DNA from: CAYMST01 sp964393115
GTDB lineage: Bacteria; Bacteroidota; Bacteroidia; Cytophagales; Cyclobacteriaceae
Assembly (NCBI GenBank): GCA_964393115.1
Contig: CAYMST010000153.1
Coordinates: 1 to 11,698 of the forward strand
Direction of reading: 5' to 3'
DNA: 11,698 nucleotides
The notes under the pieces were generated by a model. It saw nothing but the letters and a program-made list of their open reading frames with translations, made no database searches and was not told the DNA's origin. Positions 1 to 6,852 of this stretch are shown in pieces. The position numbers were made by a program, and so were the translations under genes. Within the stretch, counting starts at the first letter, position 1, and the number at the start of each line of letters is the position of its first letter.

Positions 1-1940
1 ATAGTGGCTTAGGCTCAAACACGGCTTACGCGGAAGATAACGAACCAAACAGAGCTGGTGCTGGTGCAATATTTTATTTTGGTAATAATGGCACAATGGA
101 TCTTCATGTTGAAAAACCTGATGTAAATAACAAGAAAGGAGACAAAGTTTCTTGGGGAGTTCCTGAAATGAGAATAAACAGAGATGGTAATGTAGGTGTG
201 GCAAAAGGAATCACATTTGGAGAAGCTGATTTCTTGACATCTACTAAACAAGCCACTTACTTAACTCAATATAAAGAATCTACCCATGGTTACTTAGCAA
301 ATCTAATTGGTGGTTCTAAAGGAGGAACATTAATGGAGGCATCCTCATGGGGACATTTTGTTGTAGGAATTAGACAAAACGACGGAAATGATGGTTTCCA
401 TATTGTTTCAACTGAAAATTTTATATCAGATAATGACGACCCTGATCATACTCACCCGAACAATGGAGGAAACACCGAATACAAGTCGGTAATTGCCAGC
501 TTTAAATCAAACGGAAAAGTTGGGTTAGGGACAAACACTCCTACGGAACGATTAGAAGTAGCTGGAAACATCAAAGCTGATGGATTAATAATCAATGGTG
601 AAAATTATCAAACTGGTGCCTGGCGAAAGTCTGATGAAGGCAATTTAACATACAACGGCGGTAACGTTGGTATTGGTACAATAACCCCCAATGCCGATCT
701 AGACATTAACGGAAGAATTCTCCGACTAAATACCCCGGAAGTATATACTCACCTTGAGTTAGCCACTGCTAGTCACTCGGGATCACATGCAATTCTTTTC
801 AATACCCACTACAAGTATTTTCAATCTGGATCTATTCGTTCCAACACAGCATTTGCTGAAAATTCTCAAGCACACTCTCCAGGACCAGCTGGAATCTTTT
901 ATCATGGAAACGGTGGGACCATGTTATTTGATGTAGGACCAAGTAACCCTGCTTCTGGTAAAGGCACAAAAGTGGATTGGGGAAACCCAGAATTAGTAAT
1001 TAAGAGAAATGGTAAAGTAGGAATTGGTTTGCTACACCCTGACAATGGCACCCTACATGTCAAGCAACTTGCCGCAGATGGAAATAACGGATTTGTGGTA
1101 GAACACCCTAACAACGACCATACAATGAGGTTTTGGGTTGATGATCAAAAAGTAAGACACATTGGTTATGGTATTAATTCAGGTATTGCCTTAGACGATA
1201 CAGGCAATGTAGGAATAGGAACTAGCACTCCACGTGCACAACTTCATGTGTCACCACAAGAATCTAGTTCATATCCCGCTATGATAGTTAGCAACACTTA
1301 TTCTGGAGCAGGTGGAACACAAAATCAAAATCCTCAAGATCATCGACCTTTTGTTATTAGAAGGTTAAACTCAGATGACCAGTCTTATTCTCAATTTGTA
1401 AATGATCATCAAATGAATCATGTCTATAACAACGATGAGGATTGGAGTGCTATACATTTTAGAATAAAGAACAACGATCTTTACAATAACTCTCAAAGTT
1501 CGGATTATCCAAATGCTTTGGTGATTAAAGGAGATAGAGAGTCATCAAAAGTGGGAATAGGGACCGCACAATTTCCTTCAGGTTATAAACTCGCAGTAGC
1601 GGGCAAAATAATCTCTGAAGAGCTAAAGTGTCAAAAGCATGCTAATTGGCCTGACTATGTGTTTTCAGAGGATTATAAGCTTTCTACACTTGATGAAACA
1701 GCAGCTTACATAGAAAAGAATAATCATCTACCCGGTATCCCTTCAGCCGAAGAGATAGAAGACAATAAAGGGTTTGAAGTAGGAGAAATGAATATTAAAC
1801 TCCTAGAAAAAATAGAAGAGCTTACGCTTCACTTAATTGATCAAAACAAACAGATCAAAAGTCAAAACGAGAAAATGGATGCTCAGTTAGCAGAAATCTC
1901 TGAAATGAAGAAAGAAATTGAAATACTAAAAGCGAAATAG
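1..1940 (+). CDS. Repetitive fibre-like (tail-fibre type) surface protein, 3' part
   Basis: The frame is open to the left window edge (codons from position 3), so the ATG at 96 is internal and the N-terminus is missing; 645 residues are visible. The sequence is rich in Gly, Asn and Ser and carries at least five copies of a short unit (G-K/N-VGIGT-x-TP-x-x-x-L-x-V-x-G), as in VGLGTNTPTERLEVAGNI and VGIGTSTPRAQLHV. A longer module of about 67 residues occurs twice (nt 3-200 and 825-1028). The C-terminal 120 residues resemble the conserved end of Bacteroidota 'tail fiber' proteins (WPDYVF, HLPGIPSAEEIE, GEMNIKLLEKIEELTLHLIDQN) and finish in a predicted coiled coil rich in Glu, Lys and Leu, which suggests trimerisation. 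No catalytic motif or type IX secretion sorting tail is visible. Surface or extracellular location is inferred from the family. The gene converges on argE and shares a terminator with it; it has no apparent link to arginine synthesis. Confidence 0.85.
   Translation, partial: SGLGSNTAYAEDNEPNRAGAGAIFYFGNNGTMDLHVEKPDVNNKKGDKVSWGVPEMRINRDGNVGVAKGITFGEADFLTSTKQATYLTQYKESTHGYLANLIGGSKGGTLMEASSWGHFVVGIRQNDGNDGFHIVSTENFISDNDDPDHTHPNNGGNTEYKSVIASFKSNGKVGLGTNTPTERLEVAGNIKADGLIINGENYQTGAWRKSDEGNLTYNGGNVGIGTITPNADLDINGRILRLNTPEVYTHLELATASHSGSHAILFNTHYKYFQSGSIRSNTAFAENSQAHSPGPAGIFYHGNGGTMLFDVGPSNPASGKGTKVDWGNPELVIKRNGKVGIGLLHPDNGTLHVKQLAADGNNGFVVEHPNNDHTMRFWVDDQKVRHIGYGINSGIALDDTGNVGIGTSTPRAQLHVSPQESSSYPAMIVSNTYSGAGGTQNQNPQDHRPFVIRRLNSDDQSYSQFVNDHQMNHVYNNDEDWSAIHFRIKNNDLYNNSQSSDYPNALVIKGDRESSKVGIGTAQFPSGYKLAVAGKIISEELKCQKHANWPDYVFSEDYKLSTLDETAAYIEKNNHLPGIPSAEEIEDNKGFEVGEMNIKLLEKIEELTLHLIDQNKQIKSQNEKMDAQLAEISEMKKEIEILKAK
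3..200 (+). repeat. Intragenic protein repeat module, copy A
   Basis: This stretch encodes about 66 residues that match nt 825-1028 of the same gene: SNTAYAE against SNTAFAE, IFYFGNNGTM against IFYHGNGGTM, and KVSWGVPEMRINRDGNVG against KVDWGNPELVIKRNGKVG. DNA identity is clearly lower than protein similarity, so the duplication is old. The copy begins at the window edge and may be incomplete. Confidence 0.8.
825..1028 (+). repeat. Intragenic protein repeat module, copy B
   Basis: This is the second copy of the 66-68 residue module, running from SGSIRSNTAF to GKVGIG, with a short insertion (PSNPASGK) relative to copy A. It ends in the same VGIG unit that punctuates the rest of the protein. 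Confidence 0.8.
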
Positions 1941-1952
1941 GCTTTAACACTA

Positions 1953-1981
1953 TAAAAAAGGGGCTTAACGCCCCTTTTTTA
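1953..1981. terminator. Bidirectional intrinsic terminator between convergent genes
   Basis: A perfect stem is visible: A6-GGGGC, loop TTAAC, GCCCC-T6, extended by an outer T-A pair (1953/1981). Because the A run and the T run flank the GC stem on opposite sides, a U tract follows the stem on either strand. It lies 12 bp after the stop of the plus-strand fibre gene and 3 bp after the stop of argE, so it should end both transcripts. Confidence 0.92.
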
Positions 1982-1984
1982 TTT

Positions 1985-3061
1985 TCAACATATCTGACTC
2001 AAAAGCTCAATGTATTTCGCAATACCGTCTTTGATCTCTTCTAGATAAATGTATTCATCTGCCGTGTGTGATCTTGCAGAGTCACCAGGTCCGAGTTTTA
2101 AACTCTGGTATGGTATGACCGCTTGATCTGAAGTTGTTGGAGAACCATACTTCTCCATCCCTAGCTCCTCCCCTGCTTTTATCACCGGGTGACTGAGATC
2201 AATATGAGAAGGCTTTAACCTTGTAGATCGTGCTTTCAAATCACTTCCCACAGCCTCCTGAAGTATTCTTAATACTTCTTCATTAGGGTAAGCATCGGTA
2301 GTCCTGACATCCACCACAAACTGGCACTTATCAGGAACAACATTATGTTGGTACCCCGCCTCTATTTGAGTAACTGAAACCTTTATGGGCCCTAAAAATT
2401 CAGATTCTTTTTCGAATTTATAGTCCTTTAAGATTTGAATATCTTCGAGTGCCTTGTATAGGGCATTAATCCCTTCGGTTCTCGCAGCATGTCCAGCTTT
2501 ACCATGAGTGGTACCGTCAAAAACCATCAGCCCTTTTTCGGCTACCGCCATTTTCATTAGCGTTGGCTCTCCTACGACGGCAAACTCCACATTGCCAATT
2601 TGCGGCAAAATAGATTCGACCCCATTTCTACCACTGTTCTCCTCTTCGGCAGTTGCGGCTATTACGAAATTATATTTGAGATTCTCTTTGTCGTAAAAAT
2701 ATAGGAAGGTTGAAATAAGCGAAACCAGAGCTCCTCCTGCATCATTACTACCTAAACCATAAAGCCTTCCATCTTCCTCATGGGCGTCAAACGGATCCTT
2801 CGTATACCCTTTGTTCGGCTTTACCGTATCATGATGAGAATTTAGTAATATAGTGGGCTTAGATGGGTCGTAAAACTCATTTTTAGCCCATACGTTATTT
2901 AAAGACCGTTCGCAATTCACGCCATTCTCCTGAAAAAAAGCAGCAATTAGTTCGGCTGTTTGATCTTCCTGCTTACTTAATGAAGGAATAGAAATTAATG
3001 ATTTTAGCAGCTTAACCGCCTTGATATATAGTTTATCAACTGGACGGTTTACCTCACTCAT
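1985..3061 (-). CDS. argE: N-acyl-citrulline/ornithine deacylase, M20 family (ArgE)
   Basis: M20 zinc peptidase-fold deacylase that removes the N-acyl group late in arginine synthesis. With the SOTCase-like enzyme next door, its likely substrate is N-succinyl- or N-acetyl-citrulline, giving citrulline for ArgG. Counting residues from an upstream ATG at 3082 (365 aa form), the metal and catalytic motifs are SHHDTV at about 82-87, GSNDAGG with bridging Asp114, AEEE at about 145-148 (general base), VGEPT, GKAGHAAR in the dimerisation domain, and SHTADEY near the C-terminus. The start is uncertain: three in-frame ATGs exist (3082, 3064, 3061). I chose 3061 because it cuts the overlap with argB from 29 to 8 bp; the extra seven residues (MLATATM) look unlike the family. 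It is the last gene of the argF'-argB-argE run and ends directly at the terminator. Confidence 0.88.
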   Translation of the reverse strand: MSEVNRPVDKLYIKAVKLLKSLISIPSLSKQEDQTAELIAAFFQENGVNCERSLNNVWAKNEFYDPSKPTILLNSHHDTVKPNKGYTKDPFDAHEEDGRLYGLGSNDAGGALVSLISTFLYFYDKENLKYNFVIAATAEEENSGRNGVESILPQIGNVEFAVVGEPTLMKMAVAEKGLMVFDGTTHGKAGHAARTEGINALYKALEDIQILKDYKFEKESEFLGPIKVSVTQIEAGYQHNVVPDKCQFVVDVRTTDAYPNEEVLRILQEAVGSDLKARSTRLKPSHIDLSHPVIKAGEELGMEKYGSPTTSDQAVIPYQSLKLGPGDSARSHTADEYIYLEEIKDGIAKYIELLSQIC

Positions 3062-3878
3062 CATAGTTGCTGTTGCTAACATTTTCGTCTAAATATAGCC
3101 TTGTTCCAATATCGGATTTCGAGTTACAAATATCGAGTACTCGACTATAATGACAGATAAACAAATTGTTAATTCCACGTCGTAGGCTATCAAAGGCATT
3201 ATCAAGCTTTGGGATCATCCCAGAGTGCACTACGCCTTCTTGCTTCAACTCTTTATAGTAAACACTTCCCATTTGGTTGATAAGGCTATTTGGGTCATTG
3301 ATATCCTTCATGACTCCTTCTAACTCAAACGTATAAAACAAACTAGTTTCATAGTGCTTGGACATAGCAATAGCGGTCTCCGCAGCCATGGTATCAGCAT
3401 TCGTATTAAGCAATTGTGAATTACTATCATGCGTCAAAGGCGCAACAATAGGGACCAGGCCAAGGTTCACTAGTCCTAATAACACCTGATCATTTACGCG
3501 ATCAACATCTCCTACAAAACCATAATCAATCCCGTTTTTTAGGGGTCTTTTATGTGCCTTAATCAAATTAGCATCAGCACCACAAAGCCCTATGGCGTTT
3601 GTTCCTCTGGCCTGAAGGCCTGCAACAATATTCTTATTCACCAAGCCGCCGTAAATCATGGTCACTACTTCAAGTGCCTCAGCATCGGTCACCCTCCTAC
3701 CCTCAATCATTTTGGGCTCTAAGCCCAATCGTTGAGAGAACTTAGTCGCTAACTTACCTCCTCCATGAACAAGTATCTTAGGGCCTTCAATCTTCGAAAA
3801 TTGATCAAGGAATTCGCCTAAATTCTTTTCATTATCAATGACTTTACCGCCAATCTTAACAACTGTAAGCTTTTCCAT
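3054..3878 (-). CDS. argB: N-acylglutamate kinase (ArgB)
   Basis: Amino-acid-kinase-fold enzyme that phosphorylates the gamma-carboxylate of N-acetylglutamate (or N-succinylglutamate in a succinylated pathway), the second step of arginine synthesis. Visible motifs are VKIGGK (Lys8), HGGGK (38-42), GRRVTD (60-65) for the acylglutamate carboxylate, NTNADTMAAE (catalytic Asp162) and a C-terminal GMIPKLDNA stretch. The length (274 aa) is near the family norm. The protein starts directly at the first beta strand and lacks the N-terminal helix that characterises arginine-inhibited kinases, so by family knowledge it is probably not inhibited by arginine. About ten C-terminal residues after GTRLY (LDENVSNSNYDE) are a tail that overlaps the start of argE. 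It follows argF' by 10 bp. Confidence 0.95.
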   Translation of the reverse strand: MEKLTVVKIGGKVIDNEKNLGEFLDQFSKIEGPKILVHGGGKLATKFSQRLGLEPKMIEGRRVTDAEALEVVTMIYGGLVNKNIVAGLQARGTNAIGLCGADANLIKAHKRPLKNGIDYGFVGDVDRVNDQVLLGLVNLGLVPIVAPLTHDSNSQLLNTNADTMAAETAIAMSKHYETSLFYTFELEGVMKDINDPNSLINQMGSVYYKELKQEGVVHSGMIPKLDNAFDSLRRGINNLFICHYSRVLDICNSKSDIGTRLYLDENVSNSNYDE

Positions 3879-3888
3879 ACTTAATCAC

Positions 3889-4839
3889 TTAAAGTTGCTC
3901 CAATATCTTTTTCAACACAATCTGTGCAGAAAATTCTCGATTTCCCGCTTGTGGTATTACGATCGACTGATCACCGTTCAACACTTCATCTGCAACGATT
4001 ACATTTCTCCGTACTGGCAGACAGTGCATAAACTTACCGTTATTGGTGAGTCCCATTTTTTGTCCATCGATCGTCCATGAAGAGAAATCTCCTTCCAACA
4101 CTTTACCATAGTTAGATACAGCAGACCAATTTTTGGTATAGATAAAATCTGCACCAGCGAATGCTTTTTCCTGATCATACTCAATTGGAGTATTTCCAAC
4201 GAACTCACTGTCTAACTCATAACCCTTCGGGTGAGTGATCACAAAGTCGTAATCCGTCTTGTTAATCCACTCCGCAAATGAGTTAGATACCGCTTGTGGC
4301 AAAGGTTTGATATGTGGCGCCCAGGTTAACACAACTTTAGGCTTATCTATTTTCTTATGCTCTTCAATAGTGATGATATCTGCCAACGACTGCAAAGGGT
4401 GCCTTGTTCCTGATTCCATATTTACTACTGGTACACCTGAGTATTCCACCATACTGGTGATCATTTCCTCGGCATAATCAGCTTCTTTATTCACCAAGCC
4501 TGGGAAACTACGTATCGCCAGCACATCGCAATACTGCCCAATAACCGCCGCAGCCTCTTTTACATGCTCGGCTTTACCACCGTCCATCACAACGCCTTCA
4601 GCCGTTTCTAGCTGCCAGCCGTCAGAAGACATATTCATGACTACAACATCCATCCCTAAGTTCCTGGCTGCTTTCTGGGTGCTTAAGCGTGTCCTTAAGC
4701 TGGCATTAAGAAAAATCATACATAGCGTCTTTCTCTTTCCTAACGTTTCAAAAGCAAAAGGATCTTTTTTCAAAGCAATGGCTTCTTTGGCCAAAGCAAC
4801 CGGGTCTGAAATGTTTTTAGCAGAAATAAAATGTCTCAT
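3889..4839 (-). CDS. argF': N-succinylornithine-type carbamoyltransferase (ArgF')
   Basis: Transcarbamylase that moves a carbamoyl group from carbamoyl phosphate to an N-acylated ornithine. It belongs to the AOTCase/SOTCase branch, not ordinary ornithine carbamoyltransferase: it shares SLRTRLSTQKAA (carbamoyl phosphate site), WQLETAEGVVMDG, RHPLQSLADIITIEE, the TWAPH-x-x-PLPQAV proline-rich loop and HCLPVRRN with my recollection of the Bacteroides fragilis enzyme. The discriminating residue (Glu92 in Xanthomonas AOTCase, Pro90 in B. fragilis SOTCase) is Ala90 here, in DGGKAEH, which favours N-succinylornithine. The start is ATG at 4839, giving 316 aa. A TTG three codons upstream (4845) is in frame but not needed, since 4839 aligns with the B. 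fragilis N-terminus. A promoter-like element and a hairpin lie upstream, and argB follows after 10 bp. Confidence 0.93.
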   Translation of the reverse strand: MRHFISAKNISDPVALAKEAIALKKDPFAFETLGKRKTLCMIFLNASLRTRLSTQKAARNLGMDVVVMNMSSDGWQLETAEGVVMDGGKAEHVKEAAAVIGQYCDVLAIRSFPGLVNKEADYAEEMITSMVEYSGVPVVNMESGTRHPLQSLADIITIEEHKKIDKPKVVLTWAPHIKPLPQAVSNSFAEWINKTDYDFVITHPKGYELDSEFVGNTPIEYDQEKAFAGADFIYTKNWSAVSNYGKVLEGDFSSWTIDGQKMGLTNNGKFMHCLPVRRNVIVADEVLNGDQSIVIPQAGNREFSAQIVLKKILEQL

Positions 4840-4857
4840 GTTCAAATCATATATGCT

Positions 4858-4878
4858 CTTTCGGCTTCTGTCCGAAAG
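4858..4878 (-). promoter_or_regulatory. Hairpin in the argF' leader
   Basis: Perfect 7-bp inverted repeat CTTTCGG / CCGAAAG with a 7-nt loop, ending 18 bp before the argF' ATG. It falls just inside the transcript predicted from the -7 element at 4892-4899, so it would form a 5'-UTR hairpin close to the ribosome-binding region. There is no U tract, so it is not a simple terminator. It could be an operator dyad or an mRNA control/stability element; I cannot distinguish these, and it does not match the ARG-box consensus I know. Confidence 0.45.
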
Positions 4879-4891
4879 TGTAAAGAATTTG

Positions 4892-4899
4892 CAAAAATA
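4892..4899 (-). promoter_or_regulatory. Bacteroidota-type -7 promoter element for argF'-argB-argE
   Basis: On the minus strand this reads TATTTTTG, an exact fit to the Bacteroidota -7 consensus TAnnTTTG. It lies 52 bp upstream of the argF' start, in the longest non-repeat intergenic gap of the cluster. No good -33 TTG is found at the usual spacing; the nearest TTG is about 28 nt upstream. The promoter is plausible but unproven. Confidence 0.4.
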
Positions 4900-4972
4900 A
4901 CGATCACTTCCCTTTTCAGGAATTTATCAACCAAGTTGAAATTTATAGATAGCAAGTAATCTGCAATTAGCT

Positions 4973-4997
4973 GGTTTCTAAATAGTTTTAAGAAACC
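4973..4997. other. Inverted repeat downstream of argD
   Basis: Arms GGTTTCT and AGAAACC are 7 bp each, separated by 11 nt, with partial extension by AAA/TTT pairing. The repeat lies 25 bp past the argD stop. No run of T follows on the minus strand, so it is a weak terminator at best. It may instead protect the 3' end of the argD transcript or be chance in AT-rich DNA. Apart from this repeat, the leader hairpin and the promoter-like box, the 4840-5021 gap shows nothing further. Confidence 0.3.
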
Positions 4998-5021
4998 AAA
5001 TATCGTTTTATATACGTCGGG

Positions 5022-6164
5022 TTAATTTTTAACCAGGCTACGGTACTCTTTAGAAAAAGCTTCTAGGAACATATCAGCTTCTTCTTTTTTCAAGTTCAAT
5101 GCAGGAAGCAAACGAATCGTATTTTTATTAGAAGCAGCACCAGTAAAAATCTTATGCTCGAAAAGAAGTTTCTTACGCAAATCAGCTACGGGCTCATCAA
5201 GCTCAATACCGATCATAAGTCCACGTCCTCGAACCTCTTTAATTCCTTCTATTTTTTGAAGTTCATCTAGTAAGTAGCTACCGACTTTATCTGCATTGTC
5301 TATCAGTTCTTCTTCTTCTATCACCTCAGCCACAGCCAATGCAGCACTACAGCCCAAATGATTGCCTCCAAATGTTGTTCCCAACATCCCAAACTTAGCT
5401 TCAAACTTTGGAGAGATCGCTACTGCTCCAATTGGGAAACCGTTACCCATGCCTTTTGCCATAGTATAAAGGTCTGCGTCTGCGTCATAATAGTCATGAG
5501 CAAAGAACTTACCCGATCTACCATACCCGCATTGGATCGCATCAGCTATATATACCGCGCCATGCTCATCACAAAGTGACCGAATCGCACTAATAAACTC
5601 TTGAGTAGGTAAGTAGATCCCTCCGATACCCTGTATCCCTTCGATAATCACCGCAGCCACTTCATGTGAAGCAAACGCTTTTTTAAGTGCCTCAACATCG
5701 TTAAAAGGAAGAATCAAGGTGTTCTCGGTTTCGTTAACCGGAGCCACGATATTTTTATTGTCTGTCGCGGCAACAGCCAGTGAGGTTCTCCCATGGAAGC
5801 CTTTGGTAAACGAGATGATCTTTTTCTTACCGGTATGGAATGACGCTAACTTCAGCGCATTCTCATTGGCCTCGGCACCAGAGTTACACATGAAGAGGTA
5901 ATGGTCTTGTTTTCCAGAGATCTCACCTACTTTCTGAGAAAGCCTTTCCAAAAGCGGATTTTGAACGGAGTTCGAGTAAAACCCGAGCTTCGCAATTTGT
6001 TCTGAAATGCTCTTTACATATTTTGGATGGGAGTGACCTATAGAAATCACCGCGTGCCCGCCATATAAATCTAAATATTTTGTTCCTTCTTTATCCCACA
6101 CATAGCTTCCTTCGCCTTTGGCGATCTCAATGGGGAAAAGAGGATATACGTTGAATGGTTTCAT
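5022..6164 (-). CDS. argD: N-acylornithine aminotransferase (ArgD)
   Basis: Class III PLP-dependent aminotransferase converting N-acylglutamate semialdehyde plus glutamate to N-acylornithine (acetyl or succinyl form) and 2-oxoglutarate. Visible family features are NSGAEANENALK (94-105, phosphate cup), KGFHGRT (121-127), IADAIQCGYGRSG (206-218) with Asp208 placed to contact the PLP pyridine nitrogen, and MAKGMGNGFPIG with the Schiff-base Lys237. The Glu that usually follows the Asp (DEVQ/DEIQ) is Ala here. The length of 380 aa fits single-purpose ArgD enzymes. The ATG at 6164 gives a natural MKPFNVYPLFPIEIAKGEG start with no overlap. It is separated from argF' by 176-182 bp and from proA upstream by an inserted island holding a four-helix-bundle gene. 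Confidence 0.95.
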   Translation of the reverse strand: MKPFNVYPLFPIEIAKGEGSYVWDKEGTKYLDLYGGHAVISIGHSHPKYVKSISEQIAKLGFYSNSVQNPLLERLSQKVGEISGKQDHYLFMCNSGAEANENALKLASFHTGKKKIISFTKGFHGRTSLAVAATDNKNIVAPVNETENTLILPFNDVEALKKAFASHEVAAVIIEGIQGIGGIYLPTQEFISAIRSLCDEHGAVYIADAIQCGYGRSGKFFAHDYYDADADLYTMAKGMGNGFPIGAVAISPKFEAKFGMLGTTFGGNHLGCSAALAVAEVIEEEELIDNADKVGSYLLDELQKIEGIKEVRGRGLMIGIELDEPVADLRKKLLFEHKIFTGAASNKNTIRLLPALNLKKEEADMFLEAFSKEYRSLVKN

Positions 6165-6173
6165 GTTCTTAAT

Positions 6174-6201
6174 GTTTAAAGTTTGGGGTTAAAGGTTTAC
6201 T
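6174..6201. repeat. Period-7 tract, left edge of island 1
   Basis: Four consecutive heptads can be read on the plus strand: GTTTAAA, GTTTGGG, GTTAAAG, GTTTACT. The tract begins 10 bp upstream of the argD start codon. Its orientation is inverse to the C-x-TT-x-AA heptads at 6853-6894 next to the proA stop, so the two tracts bracket the whole argD/proA insertion. Confidence 0.65.
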
Positions 6202-6254
6202 TCCTCCCCGTTGGCTTGTCAGTGAGCAAGAGTTTAATGGCTCAACGCGAAAAT

Positions 6255-6289
6255 CTTGAAGTCAAAAGTCAATTTCAACGTTCAAAACC
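6255..6289. repeat. Short CAA/TTG-phased tract after the four-helix-bundle gene
   Basis: The plus strand shows CAA recurring at about 7-nt steps (TCAAAAG, TCAATTT, CAACGTT, CAAAACC); read on the minus strand it is a TTTTGAAC/TTTTGAC-like tract. It begins 15 bp after the stop of the four-helix-bundle gene. The remainder of 6165-6304 contains the tract at 6174-6201 and a small tandem ACCAGC pair at 6287-6300; no gene is seen there. Confidence 0.45.
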
Positions 6290-6304
6290 AGCTTACCAGC
6301 TAAA

Positions 6305-6658
6305 TCAAGCTCGCACTCGTTTTATTAAATTAATCAGCTTTCCTTTTACTACTCCTATCTCCTTTTCAAGCACTTCGAAATCATTGCTTTTAACGAATCC
6401 AAGTTCAAAACTCAAAAAGGTTAAGTATTCTGTTTCTTGTAATGATCCTAATGCAATTTGAAAGAACTTAGCTTTATCTGCATTCGTAAACTTCCCACAA
6501 CCTTCGGCGATATTCGTCGGTACAGAAACGACTGCCCTATTAAGTTGGGAAGTAAGATTGAATCTTTCTTCCGATGGAAACAAATTGACCACCGGATAGA
6601 TCAACTTGACCAATTGATGAGCGTCTTGCCAAACAGTAAGTGATCGATAATCTTGCAT
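6305..6658 (-). CDS. Four-helix-bundle protein (23S rRNA intervening-sequence protein family)
   Basis: A 117-residue protein with the family's typical start (YRSLTVWQDAHQLVKLIY), FPSEERFNLTSQLNRAVVSVPTNIAEG in the middle helices, a QIALGSLQETEYLTFL helix, and a basic C-terminus (KLINLIKRVRA). Members are encoded within intervening sequences of some 23S rRNA genes and also occur as free-standing genes; the Avd accessory protein of diversity-generating retroelements shares the fold. The biochemical role is unknown, with nucleic acid binding the usual suggestion. It lies between argD and proA but has no known place in arginine or proline synthesis. It is surrounded by heptad tracts and one copy of the 87-bp element, so it looks like cargo inserted into the operon rather than a pathway gene. 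The ATG at 6658 matches the family start. Confidence 0.9.
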   Translation of the reverse strand: MQDYRSLTVWQDAHQLVKLIYPVVNLFPSEERFNLTSQLNRAVVSVPTNIAEGCGKFTNADKAKFFQIALGSLQETEYLTFLSFELGFVKSNDFEVLEKEIGVVKGKLINLIKRVRA

Positions 6659-6709
6659 CTTATTTCTTAGGTCTGGGTTAGGACAATTATATAACCAACA
6701 GCAGGGGTG

Positions 6710-6796
6710 TTTTGCATGAGGGATAGTAACGGGAAATCCCGCAGCGAAAGCGAGGAATTGAAGTGAATAGCCCGACCCGAAGGGGCATGCCCAAAA
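6710..6796 (+). repeat. Palindrome-rich intergenic element, copy 1
   Basis: This 87-bp element starts TTTTGCATGAGGGATAG and ends GGGGCATGCCCAAAA. It matches the reverse complement of 9981-10066 at about 78 of 87 positions (8 substitutions and one 1-nt indel, counted by hand). Inside are CGGGA-AA-TCCCG (6730-6741), GC-GAAA-GC (6744-6751) and the perfect palindrome GGGCATGCCC (6783-6792); the ends form a rough inverted repeat TTTTGCATG/CATGCCCAAAA. It has no ORF. It resembles dispersed REP-like intergenic repeats I recall from other Bacteroidota. The rest of 6659-6892 holds heptad tracts and no gene. Confidence 0.88.
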
Positions 6797-6798
6797 GT

Positions 6799-6826
6799 CT
6801 TAACCTTCAACCTCAAACATTTCATG
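6799..6826. repeat. Period-7 tract directly after element copy 1
   Basis: The plus strand reads CTTAACC, TTCAACC, TCAAACA, TTTCATG, starting 2 bp after the conserved element. Copy 2 is followed on the same side by a similar tract (9936-9984 read on the minus strand), so element and tract appear to travel as one unit. Confidence 0.6.
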
Positions 6827-6852
6827 CGCCACCCTTAATATTCCTACCTACC

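Noticed and set aside
3889..4839. Ordinary ornithine carbamoyltransferase
   Set aside because: The proline-rich TWAPH..PLPQAV loop and the WQLET/DGGKAEH region are typical of the N-acylornithine branch, and ornithine-specific loop motifs are not seen.
4840..4845. TTG at 4845 as the argF' start
   Set aside because: It adds only two residues. The ATG at 4839 aligns with the known N-terminus of the Bacteroides enzyme and puts the specificity residue at position 90.
4858..4878. Riboswitch or ArgR operator in front of argF'
   Set aside because: One short hairpin is not enough for a riboswitch fold, and the sequence does not match the TGAAT-x4-ATTCA type ARG box.
4973..4997. Rho-independent terminator after argD
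   Set aside because: The inverted repeat has AT-rich pairing and no T run on the minus strand, so it was listed only as an inverted repeat.
6305..6658. Diversity-generating retroelement accessory protein (Avd)
   Set aside because: The fold is related, but there is no reverse transcriptase, template/variable repeat pair or variable target gene nearby.
6710..6796. Insertion sequence or CRISPR repeat
   Set aside because: There is no transposase ORF, no regular repeat-spacer array and only two distant copies. A REP-like or passive intergenic element fits better.
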